16,688 nt of DNA, from the NCBI GenBank assembly GCA_002298995.1, contig DBMO01000020.1:1-16688 (forward strand), given 5' to 3'. Both the position numbers and the translations under genes were made by a program. This stretch comes from Desulfarculales bacterium UBA696 (GTDB taxonomy: Bacteria; Desulfobacterota; Syntrophobacteria; Syntrophobacterales; Syntrophobacteraceae). Below, in pieces: positions 5,216 to 14,084 of the stretch (position 1 is the first letter of the stretch; every line of letters begins with the position of its first letter). The notes beneath the pieces are model-generated. The model worked only from the letters and a program-made list of their open reading frames with translations, was not told where the DNA came from and searched no databases.

Positions 5216-6766
5216 ATGAAAACTCTCGCTCAACTCATAGACGGTCTGGAAGTAATTGTCTCCGGCGGTAAACCGGAGATCGCCATATCCGATATCTGCT
5301 ATGACAGCAGAAAGGTTCGGGCCGGCAGTCTGTTTGTTTGCCTCCACGGCAGCATACAGGATGGGCACGCGTTTATCGGAGATGCGCTGGCAGCCGGGGC
5401 GGCGGCGATCATGGGCGAGACGATCGCGCCTGAAGGTTTGCCGGTTCCATTCGTGAGGGTCCCGGACAGCCGCGCTGCTCTTGCGGCGGTTTCATCGGCA
5501 TTCTACGACCACCCCGCCTCCAGGCTCGAAATCATTGGGATTACCGGCACAAACGGAAAGACCACTACCTCGTTTCTGATAGAAAGCATCCTGCGGCATG
5601 CCGGGTTCGAGCCGGGAGTGCTCGGGACGCTCTCATACAAGTGGCGCGGGAAGCAAATTGCCGCTTCCATGACGACCCCAGAGTCCCTGGACCTCCAGGG
5701 AATTTTCCACAATATGGCTTCCGAGGGCATTACCCATGTTGTGATGGAAGTATCGTCCCACGCACTTGCCCTCGGAAGGGTCGCCGGGCTAACCTTCCGC
5801 GTGGGAGTTTTTACGAACCTTTCGCAGGACCATCTCGATTTCCACCAGTCGATGGAAGAATATTTTGCGGCAAAGAAGCTGCTCTTCTCGAAACATCTCG
5901 ACCCCCGATCATCGGCTGCCGTGATAAACGCCGATGACGAGCACGGAAAGAAGCTGATCGAAAACGGTGGGTGCCGGGCGGAACAGGTGGGTTACTCGGC
6001 CGGAATTTTAACTGGCCCCTATCTGGAACAAGCCAGAGTCCGAGTGGAAAATGCGCGTCTGGGTACGCATGGCATCAGCGCGCGGCTGATGACGCCTCGC
6101 GGCAGTATGGAAATCGAATCGCCGCTTGTCGGCAGGCTAAACCTCTACAACGTGCTTGCGGCGGTTGCGGCGGCAATGGCGCTCGGGGTCTCGCCCGAGG
6201 CCGTGGTTTCCGGTATCCGGGCGGTCTCCGAGGTGGACGGGCGCCTGCAGCGAGTCGAAGTGCCCGACGCCCTCGGCTTCCAGGTTATTGTTGACTACGC
6301 CCATACACCGGATGCAATGGAAAAGGCGCTCGAGTGCCTGCGCGAGATGATGACCCACGGCCGTTTAATCGCCGTTTTCGGCTGCGGCGGGGACCGCGAC
6401 CGGGGCAAGCGGCCCATCATGGGCAGAATTGGAGCCCAGAGCGCGGACCTGGTGATAATCACCAGTGACAATCCCCGAAGCGAGGACCCGGAAAAAATAC
6501 TCGACCAGGTTGAGGCGGGTGTAATCGATGCCGGGTCTGTCCGAATCGATCCGGCTCAGTACGAGGCGGTGGGCAAGGTGTATATCCGCAGGGCTGACAG
6601 GCGCGCTGCAATTGAACTTGCTCTCTCGCTTGCCCGTTCCGGCGACTGCATTTTCATAGGCGGCAAAGGGCATGAGACGTACCAGATAATCGGTTCGACA
6701 AAGCACCCCTTCGACGACCGCCTGGTCGTCAGGGACTACCTGCGCAGACAGAAGGTACAACAATGA
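5216..6766 (+). CDS. murE: UDP-MurNAc-tripeptide synthetase MurE
   Basis: MurE adds the third amino acid to UDP-MurNAc-L-Ala-D-Glu in the cytoplasm, using ATP. With the ATG at 5216 the protein is 516 residues: an N-terminal UDP-binding domain (SDICYDSRKVRAGSLFVCL), the ATPase P-loop GTNGKTTT (111-118), MEVSSHAL (177-184), and a C-terminal domain with DNPRSEDP (418-425). The DNPR motif marks use of meso-diaminopimelate rather than lysine. IGGKGHETYQ (481-490) is also typical. The start at 5216 gives MKTLAQLIDG, a normal MurE beginning; the ATG at 5177 lies in a tandem duplication and seems an artefact. Neither has a strong ribosome binding site. Its stop overlaps the murF start (ATGA). Confidence 0.96.
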   Translation: MKTLAQLIDGLEVIVSGGKPEIAISDICYDSRKVRAGSLFVCLHGSIQDGHAFIGDALAAGAAAIMGETIAPEGLPVPFVRVPDSRAALAAVSSAFYDHPASRLEIIGITGTNGKTTTSFLIESILRHAGFEPGVLGTLSYKWRGKQIAASMTTPESLDLQGIFHNMASEGITHVVMEVSSHALALGRVAGLTFRVGVFTNLSQDHLDFHQSMEEYFAAKKLLFSKHLDPRSSAAVINADDEHGKKLIENGGCRAEQVGYSAGILTGPYLEQARVRVENARLGTHGISARLMTPRGSMEIESPLVGRLNLYNVLAAVAAAMALGVSPEAVVSGIRAVSEVDGRLQRVEVPDALGFQVIVDYAHTPDAMEKALECLREMMTHGRLIAVFGCGGDRDRGKRPIMGRIGAQSADLVIITSDNPRSEDPEKILDQVEAGVIDAGSVRIDPAQYEAVGKVYIRRADRRAAIELALSLARSGDCIFIGGKGHETYQIIGSTKHPFDDRLVVRDYLRRQKVQQ

Positions 6767-8166
6767 CGGCGCAAAAAGCGGTCTGGACTCCGGCGATACT
6801 GGCCGAGGCGGCGGGAGGACGAATCCTTTGTGGAAATCCCGAGGCCCCGATTGACACCCTTTCCACGGATACCCGCAAAATAGCTCCCGGCGGCTGTTTT
6901 ATCGCCCTTTCGGGCGAAAATCACGACGGGCATGCTTTTGTTGCCAATGCCGTGGCGAAGGGGGCGGCGGCAGTTATCGTCTCCGAGTGGCGGGATGCTT
7001 TTCCGACGGGCTGCGCGGTGATCAAGGTCGGGGACACGCTGGATGGCCTGGGTGAGATAGCCCGCTTCCACAGGCTCCGGTTCGATATCCCCGTTATTGC
7101 AGTGACGGGCAGCAACGGAAAGACCAGCACCAAGGAGATGATAGCCTCCATTTTTGCACAAAGCCGCAGGGTGCTAAAGAACAGGGGCAACTACAATAAC
7201 CTGGTGGGCCTTCCTCTCACTTTGCTTGAACTAAACCCGGAGCACCAGGCGGCGATTGTCGAGATGGGGATAAACGTTCCCGGAGAAATGGAGCGGTTGG
7301 CGCATATCGGGGAAGCCGACGCCGGAGTTATAACCAACGTTCATCCCGCACACCTGGAGGGCCTCGAATCGCTGGACCGCATAGTCGAGGAGAAGGGACT
7401 TCTTTGGAAAAAACTCGGTCCCGAGGGGCTTGCGGTGGTGAACCTCGACGACCTCAGACTTTCCAGGTTCGCCGAAAAGATAACGGCCCGCAGGATCACC
7501 TTTTCACTCATGGACCCTTCCGCTGACGTGCGCGCCGCGGGTCCTGCCGTGGTCTCCGAGGGCAAGACCTCGTTCGAGATCGTCTTCCGCTCGGCCAAAA
7601 TCCCCGTCACGCTGCCCATAATGGGGCTGCATCATGCGCAAAACGCCCTTGCCGCAGCCGCGGCAGCACTCGGAATGGGGGTCTCGCCCGAAGAGGTCGA
7701 AGCCGGCCTTGCCGCCTTCGAACCCATAGGCCAGCGCATGCGCTGCATCAGACTCGATAGCGGGTGCGTGGTGGTAGACGATACCTACAACGCCAACCCC
7801 GGATCGATTATGGCCGCCGTCGAGGCGGTAAGGGCCGCGTGCCCCGGCAAACCTTTCGTGGCCGTCCTGGGGGAGATGCGCGAGCTGGGGCCCGACGGGC
7901 CGGCCCTTCATTTCAAGGTAGGCGAAAAAGTCGGCTCGGCAAAGCCCAGCAGGCTGGTAACCCTTGGGCGGCTGGGACTGGAAATAGAAAGAGGGGCCAA
8001 GGCGGCCGGCATGGACGGCTCGCTTTGTTTTCATGCGGAAAATCACGGGGAGGCCGTCGCGTATCTTCGCGAAAACCTGCCCGAGTGCGCCTGGGTCCTG
8101 GTAAAAGGGTCGCGGGCGATGACCATGGAGCGGATAGTGGAAGGGATAACCTGTGTTTGCAAGTAG
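6763..8166 (+). CDS. murF: UDP-MurNAc-tripeptide-D-Ala-D-Ala ligase MurF
   Basis: MurF joins D-Ala-D-Ala to the UDP-MurNAc-tripeptide, completing the soluble pentapeptide precursor. The 467-residue protein has an N-terminal domain with STDTRKIAPGGCFIALSG (34-51), the P-loop GSNGKTSTK (116-124), NRGNYNNLVGLPLTLL (140-155), MGLHHAQNALAAAA (287-300) and DDTYNANP (339-346). VLVKGSRAMTMERIVEG near the end is also typical. The ATG overlaps the murE stop by 4 nt. The 3' end overlaps murD by 14 nt, where mraY would be expected in a classical cluster. Confidence 0.97.
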   Translation: MTAQKAVWTPAILAEAAGGRILCGNPEAPIDTLSTDTRKIAPGGCFIALSGENHDGHAFVANAVAKGAAAVIVSEWRDAFPTGCAVIKVGDTLDGLGEIARFHRLRFDIPVIAVTGSNGKTSTKEMIASIFAQSRRVLKNRGNYNNLVGLPLTLLELNPEHQAAIVEMGINVPGEMERLAHIGEADAGVITNVHPAHLEGLESLDRIVEEKGLLWKKLGPEGLAVVNLDDLRLSRFAEKITARRITFSLMDPSADVRAAGPAVVSEGKTSFEIVFRSAKIPVTLPIMGLHHAQNALAAAAAALGMGVSPEEVEAGLAAFEPIGQRMRCIRLDSGCVVVDDTYNANPGSIMAAVEAVRAACPGKPFVAVLGEMRELGPDGPALHFKVGEKVGSAKPSRLVTLGRLGLEIERGAKAAGMDGSLCFHAENHGEAVAYLRENLPECAWVLVKGSRAMTMERIVEGITCVCK

Positions 8167-9520
8167 CCTCGACAAATCGGGCGTGAAAGTGCTGGTGGTG
8201 GGGCTGGGTGTTTCCGGCCGGGCCGTCTGCGCCCTGCTTCGAACTCAGGGGGCGGAGGTTGTCGCAACCGATATTCGCGATAGGGCGGCATTTAACGGCG
8301 CGCTGGATTCCCTGGAGAAGGCCGGGTGCAAATTGAGACTCGGCCGGCATCTGGTCGAGGATTTCACCCAAGCCGACACTATTATTGTAAGCCCGGGGAT
8401 TCCGCTCGATATCGAACCGCTGGAGGCGGCGCGTCGGATGGGCCGGGAAATCATCGGAGAGATGGAATGGGCTTGGCGACGCGTTGACCTGCCGGTTATC
8501 GGCGTTACCGGCACAAACGGCAAGACCACCACTACGGCACTGATAGGCAAGATGGTTGAGCTTGCGGGAAGAATGCCCTTCGTCGGCGGAAACATCGGGA
8601 CGCCGCTCAGCCAATGGCTGGCGGATGGCGGGAAAGCAGATTTGCTGGTGCTCGAAATCAGCAGCTTTCAACTCGATACGGCCCCCGGGTTCCGCCCTGA
8701 CGCCGCGATAGTGCTCAACGTCACGGAGGACCACCTCGACCGGTATGAAAATTTCCGGGCATATATCGACTCGAAATTTTCGATCTTCGGGCGCCAGCTC
8801 CCAGGCGATTATGCAATCGTAAACGGCGATGATCCGCTGTGCCGCGAGAGGATTTCGCAAATTCCCGGAAAAGTCCTGATTTTCAGCACCTCCGACCCCT
8901 CGGCCAACGCCCGTGTGGTGGGTGATTCGATCCGGTTGACGATTCCAGGCCGGGAAGCATTCGATCTGGACCTTTCCGGTGCAAAGCTCAAAGGCGCCCA
9001 CAACCGGGAAAACATCATGGCCGCGGCGCTTGCGGCATCGGCCATGGGAGTGCCCCAATCCGCCATCCGGGAAGCCGTCGATACGTTCGGGGGATTTTCC
9101 CACCGGGTTGAATGGGTGCGCACCTGGAGGGGGATCGATTTCTATGACGACTCGAAGGGGACGAACACCGGCGCGGTCGTAAAGGCGCTGGAAGGTTTCG
9201 ACCGCCCGGTAAACCTTCTTCTCGGAGGAAGGGACAAGCTGGGATCCTATGATCCGATAGCGCGGGCGCTCGAAGGCCGCGGCGGAGCGGTATTAGCCTA
9301 TGGCGAAGCCGGCCCGAGAATATACGAGCAACTAAGAGAGAAAATCCGGGTTGCCCGGCTTTTTCCCGACCTGGGCTCGGCTTTTGCCGAAGCCGTAAGG
9401 CTGGCATCTCCCGGTGAAGTAATACTGCTCTCGCCCGCATGCTCCTCCTTTGATCAGTACGAAAGCTATTCGCAGCGGGGAGACCATTTCAAGAAACTGG
9501 TGGCTGAACTGGAAGATTGA
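8153..9520 (+). CDS. murD: UDP-MurNAc-L-alanine:D-glutamate ligase MurD
   Basis: MurD adds D-glutamate to UDP-MurNAc-L-Ala. The 455-residue product starts with a Rossmann-like UDP-binding region (VKVLVVGLGVSGRA, 11-24; SPGIP, 80-84), then the P-loop GTNGKTTTT (120-128), VGGNIGTPL, LEISSFQLDT, LNVTEDHLDRY, DDSKGTNTGAV and LLLGGRDK, ending with LSPACSSFDQYESYSQRG. The start is GTG at 8153, with GGAAGGG ending 7 nt upstream, inside the murF coding sequence. This gives a 14-nt overlap, so translation is probably coupled to murF. Three P-loop Mur ligases follow in a row (murE, murF, murD) without mraY. Confidence 0.97.
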   Translation: MFASSLDKSGVKVLVVGLGVSGRAVCALLRTQGAEVVATDIRDRAAFNGALDSLEKAGCKLRLGRHLVEDFTQADTIIVSPGIPLDIEPLEAARRMGREIIGEMEWAWRRVDLPVIGVTGTNGKTTTTALIGKMVELAGRMPFVGGNIGTPLSQWLADGGKADLLVLEISSFQLDTAPGFRPDAAIVLNVTEDHLDRYENFRAYIDSKFSIFGRQLPGDYAIVNGDDPLCRERISQIPGKVLIFSTSDPSANARVVGDSIRLTIPGREAFDLDLSGAKLKGAHNRENIMAAALAASAMGVPQSAIREAVDTFGGFSHRVEWVRTWRGIDFYDDSKGTNTGAVVKALEGFDRPVNLLLGGRDKLGSYDPIARALEGRGGAVLAYGEAGPRIYEQLREKIRVARLFPDLGSAFAEAVRLASPGEVILLSPACSSFDQYESYSQRGDHFKKLVAELED

Positions 9521-9531
9521 GGCTGGAATCG

Positions 9532-10716
9532 ATGAACAGGCCGGCGACAGACGCACCATCAGCCCTGATGGGCTCCGAGCAGGGGGAAAAGCAGGGCATT
9601 GCCTGGAAACCTCTTTCCTTCGAGGTCCAGCTTTGGATCGAGGTCTCCCTGCTCATCGCCCTCGGCCTCATAATGATCTACAGCGCAAGTTCCATTGCGG
9701 CGCTGAAGAAATTCTCCGATCCCAACTATTACATGAAACGCCAACTCCTTTGCATCGCGCTGGGACTGCCGATAATACTTGTCGTGGGCCGCACCCCGTA
9801 CCGCATTTACAAGGAATACGCGGGCACGATGCTTCTAGCCACGCTGATGGTGCTGGCCTTTGTGCTTATTCCGGGAGTCGGTGCGGAGATCAACAACGCG
9901 CGGCGCTGGTTTCGGATCGGCAGCTTCATGATTCAGCCCGCGGAATATGCAAAAGTGGTCTGGGTAGTGTTCCTGAGCTACTCGCTGGTGAGAAAACAGG
10001 ACCGCATAAAACAGTCCAGGATAAGCTTCTGGCCCCACATGGTCCTGTGCGGCGCGATTAGCCTCCTTCTTCTCAAAGAGCCCGACTTCGGGACAACCGT
10101 CATGATTGTATCGCTGACGGCCATAATGCTGGCTGTCGGCGGCGTTCCCTGCCGCAATTTCTTCTACCTGCTGCCCGTCGGGGTGCTAGGTATTTACCGG
10201 TTCGTCTACCTTGTCCCGTACCGTCGAGAGCGAATCACCGCATTCCTTAATCCCTGGATCGATCCGCTGGATTCGGGCTATCAGCTGATACAGGCATGGA
10301 TTGCGGTAGGCTCGGGAGGCTTTTTCGGAAAAGGCCTCGGCGCGGGGACCCAGAAGCTTTTCTACCTGCCCGAGTCTTATACCGACTTCATTATGGCAGT
10401 GGTAGGGGAAGAACTCGGTTTTGCCGGGATTTTCCTGACGTGTATCCTCTTCTTTTTCCTTTTTCGGACGGGACTCAACATATCGAGGCAGGCGCCTGAC
10501 CTTTTGGGGAGCCTGATGTCCCTCGGCCTTACCATGCTGCTCCTGCTCCAGGCCCTCCTAAATATGGGGGTGGTCCTGGGGCTTGTTCCCACGAAGGGCA
10601 TGCCGCTTCCGTTTATCTCTTACGGCGGCAGCGCCTTTACCGCAAACTGCCTTGCGGTGGGCTTGCTTATGAGTATCGCAAGGGGCAGTGAAAAACGGAT
10701 GGACAAGAATGTTTAA
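9532..10716 (+). CDS. ftsW: Septal peptidoglycan glycosyltransferase FtsW
   Basis: FtsW is the SEDS-family membrane enzyme that polymerises lipid II into glycan strands at the septum together with FtsI. The 394-residue product is strongly hydrophobic with about ten predicted membrane segments. It carries NNARRWFRIGSFMIQPAEYAK (121-141), the extracellular loop motif NPWIDPLDSGYQLIQ (240-254) that holds the conserved catalytic Asp, VGEELGFAG (291-299), and the signature PFISYGGSAF (360-369). The ATG at 9532 has GAGG (9519-9522) 9 nt upstream. A TTG at 9517 would add five residues and overlap the murD stop, but has poorer spacing. A roughly 30-residue cytoplasmic N-terminus precedes the first helix. 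Its end overlaps murC by 8 nt, at the place where murG usually lies. Confidence 0.96.
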   Translation: MNRPATDAPSALMGSEQGEKQGIAWKPLSFEVQLWIEVSLLIALGLIMIYSASSIAALKKFSDPNYYMKRQLLCIALGLPIILVVGRTPYRIYKEYAGTMLLATLMVLAFVLIPGVGAEINNARRWFRIGSFMIQPAEYAKVVWVVFLSYSLVRKQDRIKQSRISFWPHMVLCGAISLLLLKEPDFGTTVMIVSLTAIMLAVGGVPCRNFFYLLPVGVLGIYRFVYLVPYRRERITAFLNPWIDPLDSGYQLIQAWIAVGSGGFFGKGLGAGTQKLFYLPESYTDFIMAVVGEELGFAGIFLTCILFFFLFRTGLNISRQAPDLLGSLMSLGLTMLLLLQALLNMGVVLGLVPTKGMPLPFISYGGSAFTANCLAVGLLMSIARGSEKRMDKNV

Positions 10717-12085
10717 ACGGTATCAGCGGATTCATTTTATCGGCATCGGCGGGATCGGCATGAGCGGTATAGCCGAGTTGCTTTTAAACCTCGGCTACAA
10801 GGTGAGCGGCTCCGACCAGAAGGTAACGGACCTTACCGCGCGCCTGGCCTCCCTGGGGGCGGTAATCCATGCCGGGCACAGTGCGGAAAACGTGCGGGGG
10901 GCCGACGTCGTGGTAGTCTCGTCGGCAATTCCCGAGGAGAACCCGGAACTGATGGCCGCCCGGAAGTTTCCGAAAGTCCCGGTGATCCGCCGCGCCGAAA
11001 TGCTGGCGGAGCTAATGCGCCTCAAGTATTCCGTCCTCGTTGCCGGGGCGCACGGCAAGACCACGACCACTTCAATGGTATCAACGGTCCTTGCGCGTGG
11101 GGGACTCGACCCGACCGTGGTAATAGGCGGACGGCTGAACTCCTGGGGAGTCAACGCAAAGCTCGGCACGGGCGAGTTCCTGGTCGCCGAAGCCGACGAG
11201 AGCGACGGCACCTTCCTCATGCTGCCCCCGACAATCGCGGTCGTAACCAACATCGACCTGGAACACCTCGATTACTACCGCGACCTCGATCACATACTGG
11301 AGACCTTCCTGCGCTTCCTGAACAAGGTGCCCTTCTACGGCCAGGTGGTCCTGTGCCTCGAAGACGAGAATATCCAGGCTATCCTGCCGCGTGTTGAAAA
11401 ACGATTCGTCACATACGGGTTTTCGTCACAGGCCGATTTTCAGGCGCGTGACGTCAGGACGAGCGGTTTTTCGAGCATCTACCGCGCCTTCCACCAGGGG
11501 GAGGAACTGGGCGAGGTGGAAATCCCCATTCCCGGCCGCCACAACGTGCTCAATTCACTTGCGGCCGTTGCGGTTGCCCATGAGCTTGAAATCGACTGGC
11601 CGGCCGTGCGGGCGGGGCTGCATGACATGACCGGGGTGCAGCGCAGGTTCCAGGTAAAGGGCGAGAGCGGGGGAGTGCTGGTGTTGGACGACTACGGGCA
11701 CCATCCCACGGAAATCCGTGCCGTACTCGACACCCTGGCCAGCTGTTATCCGGACCGCAGGAGGATCGTTGCCTTCCAGCCGCACAGGTACACCCGGACA
11801 AACGCGCTCAGGGAGCAGTTCGCCCGCTGTTTTTACCACTCGGACGTACTGCTCATAACGGAAATCTACGCCGCCAGCGAAAAACCCATCCCCGGAGTGA
11901 CGGGGGCCGGCCTGGTCGAGCAAATAGCCGCCCATGGGCACCACGATCTTCATTTCTGTCCGACCCTTGACGACATGCTCGAAAAACTTCGGGCAACGGT
12001 TGCCCCCGGCGACGTCGTGATAACGCTCGGCGCCGGGAGCATCTGGCAGGTGGGAGAAGCGCTGCTGGAGAGTCTGAAACGGTAG
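10709..12085 (+). CDS. murC: UDP-N-acetylmuramate:L-alanine ligase MurC
   Basis: MurC attaches L-alanine to UDP-MurNAc, the first peptide step. With the ATG at 10709 the protein has 458 residues. HFIGIGGIGMSGIAELL (9-25) is the UDP-binding glycine-rich loop, GAHGKTTTT (113-121) the P-loop, then VAEADESDGTF, TNIDLEHLDYY, and LDDYGHHPTEIRAV in the C-terminal domain. A GTG at 10688 would add seven residues and overlap ftsW by 29 nt, but its AAGGGG is too close (2 nt). The shorter start begins MFKRYQRIHFIGIGG, as in most MurC proteins. The last codons and stop lie within a 17-bp sequence duplicated just downstream (12146-12162). Confidence 0.96.
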   Translation: MFKRYQRIHFIGIGGIGMSGIAELLLNLGYKVSGSDQKVTDLTARLASLGAVIHAGHSAENVRGADVVVVSSAIPEENPELMAARKFPKVPVIRRAEMLAELMRLKYSVLVAGAHGKTTTTSMVSTVLARGGLDPTVVIGGRLNSWGVNAKLGTGEFLVAEADESDGTFLMLPPTIAVVTNIDLEHLDYYRDLDHILETFLRFLNKVPFYGQVVLCLEDENIQAILPRVEKRFVTYGFSSQADFQARDVRTSGFSSIYRAFHQGEELGEVEIPIPGRHNVLNSLAAVAVAHELEIDWPAVRAGLHDMTGVQRRFQVKGESGGVLVLDDYGHHPTEIRAVLDTLASCYPDRRRIVAFQPHRYTRTNALREQFARCFYHSDVLLITEIYAASEKPIPGVTGAGLVEQIAAHGHHDLHFCPTLDDMLEKLRATVAPGDVVITLGAGSIWQVGEALLESLKR

Positions 12086-12086
12086 G
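12070..12086 (+). repeat. 17-bp direct repeat, left copy
   Basis: GAGTCTGAAACGGTAGG covers the last codons and stop of murC. An identical copy lies at 12146-12162. The two flank 59 bp that contain hairpin repeat copy C, which is what a target-site duplication or a duplication-linked insertion would look like. Confidence 0.9.
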
Positions 12087-12093
12087 TACTCTT

Positions 12094-12137
12094 GGAGACC
12101 TTCGGTCGAATCGGCCGGCAGGTCGGGAGACCTTGCC
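12094..12137 (+). repeat. Hairpin repeat family, copy C
   Basis: The tag GGAGACCTTCGGTCG (12094-12108) is identical to copies A and B. After 8 nt comes GGCAGGTC (12117-12124), a GGGA loop, and GACCTTGCC (12129-12137). This stem has lost one base relative to copies A and B, leaving a bulged T. It is bounded by the 17-bp direct repeats at 12070-12086 and 12146-12162. Confidence 0.85.
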
Positions 12138-12145
12138 ACAACGGT

Positions 12146-12162
12146 GAGTCTGAAACGGTAGG
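12146..12162 (+). repeat. 17-bp direct repeat, right copy
   Basis: Exact second copy of GAGTCTGAAACGGTAGG, now in non-coding sequence between murC and murB. It preserves a relic of the murC stop region in a non-translated context. Confidence 0.9.
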
Positions 12163-12198
12163 CAACGGCTCGACTACCTAAAAGGCGGCCCGAAAGAT

Positions 12199-13116
12199 AT
12201 GCGCATGAAATCAGCCCTCAAAAACCTTCCCGATGTGGAATTGAGCTGGGACGAAGCGCTGTCCGGGCATACCACTTTTCGGGTTGGCGGGCCGGTTCGG
12301 TGCCTTGCGCGGCCGCGCAATGAAAGAGCGCTCTCGATACTGCTCGGGCAACTCCGCGAGCTGGACCTGCCCGTGATTGTACTTGGTGCCGGGAGCAACA
12401 TTTTGCCTCCGGATCAGGGGCTGGATGCGGTTGCGATCAAGCTCAACGTCTGCTGCGGCGGGATTTTGCGCCTGGGCGAGGCTCAGGACGGCGGCTCCCT
12501 GATTTACGCGGGCGCCGGAACGGCCCTCAGGGATGTGATACGCTACTGCGTAAGAAATGAGCTGGAAGGGCTGGAAACGCTTGCGGGGATTCCGGGGACA
12601 GTCGGCGGGGCGCTCATTATGAATGCCGGGACAGCCTTGGGGACTATTTACGATGGCCTGATCCACATCGACGTGCTGGACTCGAATGGCGTAAGGCGTC
12701 AGGTTTCGCGGGAGGATCTCAGGCCTTCGTACCGTTTTATGGGAATCACCGAGGGGAGCACGGTCATTGGCGGCTGTTTCAAGGTGAGACAAGGATCGAG
12801 CGCTGAGTTGAGGGCGCGGATAAAGGAAATCATGGACCGGAGGAAGAAAAATCAGCCGCTCAATTTTCCATCCGCCGGCTCGATCTTTAAAAATCCACCG
12901 GGCAATTCAGCGTGGCAACTCATTGAAAAGGCCGGCCTGAAAGGGTTTAGAGTGGGTGGCGCCGAGATCTCGAAAAAACACGCGAACTGGATAATTAACC
13001 GGGGAAACGCAAGTTCGGCGGATATCTTGGAAGTCATTGGGAAAATAGAAAAGGAAATTTTCGGAAATTTTGGCGTGCGTTTGGAGCGAGAAATACGTAT
13101 ACTGGGCGCATCTTGA
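12199..13116 (+). CDS. murB: UDP-N-acetylenolpyruvoylglucosamine reductase MurB
   Basis: MurB is the FAD- and NADPH-dependent enzyme that reduces UDP-GlcNAc-enolpyruvate to UDP-MurNAc. The 305-residue protein shows the FAD-binding segments GHTTFRVGGPVR (23-34), VLGAGSNIL (61-69), YAGAGTALRDVI (103-114) and LETLAGIPGTVGGALIMNAG (125-144). SYRFMG (177-182) supplies the conserved Arg, PSAGSIFKNP (224-233) the catalytic Ser228, and LEREIR (295-300) the catalytic Glu region. Its length fits the shorter type II enzymes. The ribosome binding site is weak; an ATG two codons later (12205) is also possible. In many clusters ddl follows, but here ftsQ does. Confidence 0.95.
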   Translation: MRMKSALKNLPDVELSWDEALSGHTTFRVGGPVRCLARPRNERALSILLGQLRELDLPVIVLGAGSNILPPDQGLDAVAIKLNVCCGGILRLGEAQDGGSLIYAGAGTALRDVIRYCVRNELEGLETLAGIPGTVGGALIMNAGTALGTIYDGLIHIDVLDSNGVRRQVSREDLRPSYRFMGITEGSTVIGGCFKVRQGSSAELRARIKEIMDRRKKNQPLNFPSAGSIFKNPPGNSAWQLIEKAGLKGFRVGGAEISKKHANWIINRGNASSADILEVIGKIEKEIFGNFGVRLEREIRILGAS

Positions 13117-13130
13117 GAGAACCCGACCAC

Positions 13131-13994
13131 ATGACAAAATCCAGGAAAAAGAAGCGCAATAAGTACCAGGAGAACAGAATCAAGGTACTTAAGAAGAGAA
13201 TTCGGAAAAGTTTGCCGATTATGGCGATATTTGCCGGATTCTGCCTGATTCTTTTCCTGAGTGCCGGGCTGTCGCGGCTCTATTACGCTCTCCAGGACAT
13301 GCCGTGGCTCAAGGTCGAAGAAATTGAAATCGCGGGTCTGAAGAAGGTCGAAAGGACCCGGGTTTTGGATACAATGGGGGTGAGCAGGGGCGAGTGCATC
13401 CTGAACCTCAGGATGGGGCTTATAGCGGACCGGATAAAACAGATTCCCGCCGTCAAATCGGCGTCCGTCAGACTCGACATGCCGGGGCGAATCGTTGTTG
13501 AAATAGTTGAAGCAGAGCCTCTGGCGCTGATGAAGGGCGGGGAGTCATACTACCTTATGGATGAAAACGGCACCCTTTTCGATCGCAGCCTGCCCGAAAC
13601 CTCCCGCAATCTGCCCATTATTACCGGGATGTGCAGTCCCAGGCTCAAGGAAGGTGACACTATTCCGGGACACAATCTGAGCCGGGTAAAGGAGCTTGTT
13701 TCCGCGCTGAACGAGTCCAGGAGCTGGCTGCCGCCGAGTTCGGTGGGAGAATGCAAGTGGAGTCTCAGCGGCTTCACTCTGGTTCTGGGCGAGCGTGGGG
13801 TACCGGTCGAGGTTGGCCAGGAAAGCTTTTTCAAAAAGATTGCCAGGCTCAAACAGATAATAGCCACGCTCGATGAGCGACGGTGGACTGAGCTGGTAAC
13901 CAGTATAGACCTCGATTATTCCGGCAAGGCATACCTGGGGGGCACTTTCCCTGGGCCGAAACCGGTTGCGGGCCAGGAGAAACAGTCAAGCTGA
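13131..13994 (+). CDS. ftsQ: Cell division protein FtsQ
   Basis: FtsQ is a bitopic membrane protein that links early and late divisome proteins through the FtsQLB complex. The 287-residue product has a very basic cytoplasmic N-terminus (MTKSRKKKRNKYQ and on, to about residue 27), one membrane segment at about 28-47, a POTRA domain (about 60-128: VEEIEIAGLKKVERTRVLD ... VRLDMPGRIVVEIVEAEPLAL), then a beta domain with YYLMDENGTLFDRS (140-153). The ATG at 13131 was chosen; a TTG at 13113 in the same frame overlaps the murB stop and would add six residues. GAGAG lies 11 nt before the ATG, which is weak, so the start is uncertain. Confidence 0.92.
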   Translation: MTKSRKKKRNKYQENRIKVLKKRIRKSLPIMAIFAGFCLILFLSAGLSRLYYALQDMPWLKVEEIEIAGLKKVERTRVLDTMGVSRGECILNLRMGLIADRIKQIPAVKSASVRLDMPGRIVVEIVEAEPLALMKGGESYYLMDENGTLFDRSLPETSRNLPIITGMCSPRLKEGDTIPGHNLSRVKELVSALNESRSWLPPSSVGECKWSLSGFTLVLGERGVPVEVGQESFFKKIARLKQIIATLDERRWTELVTSIDLDYSGKAYLGGTFPGPKPVAGQEKQSS

Positions 13995-14084
13995 AGCGCC
14001 CCCGGGATCGGCAGACCGGCGGCGATGGCTTAAAGATTTCAGGGTATCGGCAGCCGGTTGAAGTGGAAAGTTGAAAGGATTCTG

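Noticed and set aside
7913..9103. Long minus-strand ORFs opposite murF/murD and also opposite ftsI (3036-4031), ftsA (13986-15041) and ftsZ (15471-16577)
   Set aside because: They lie entirely or mostly opposite well-identified genes, have no family motifs, and are the usual result of GC-rich codon bias.
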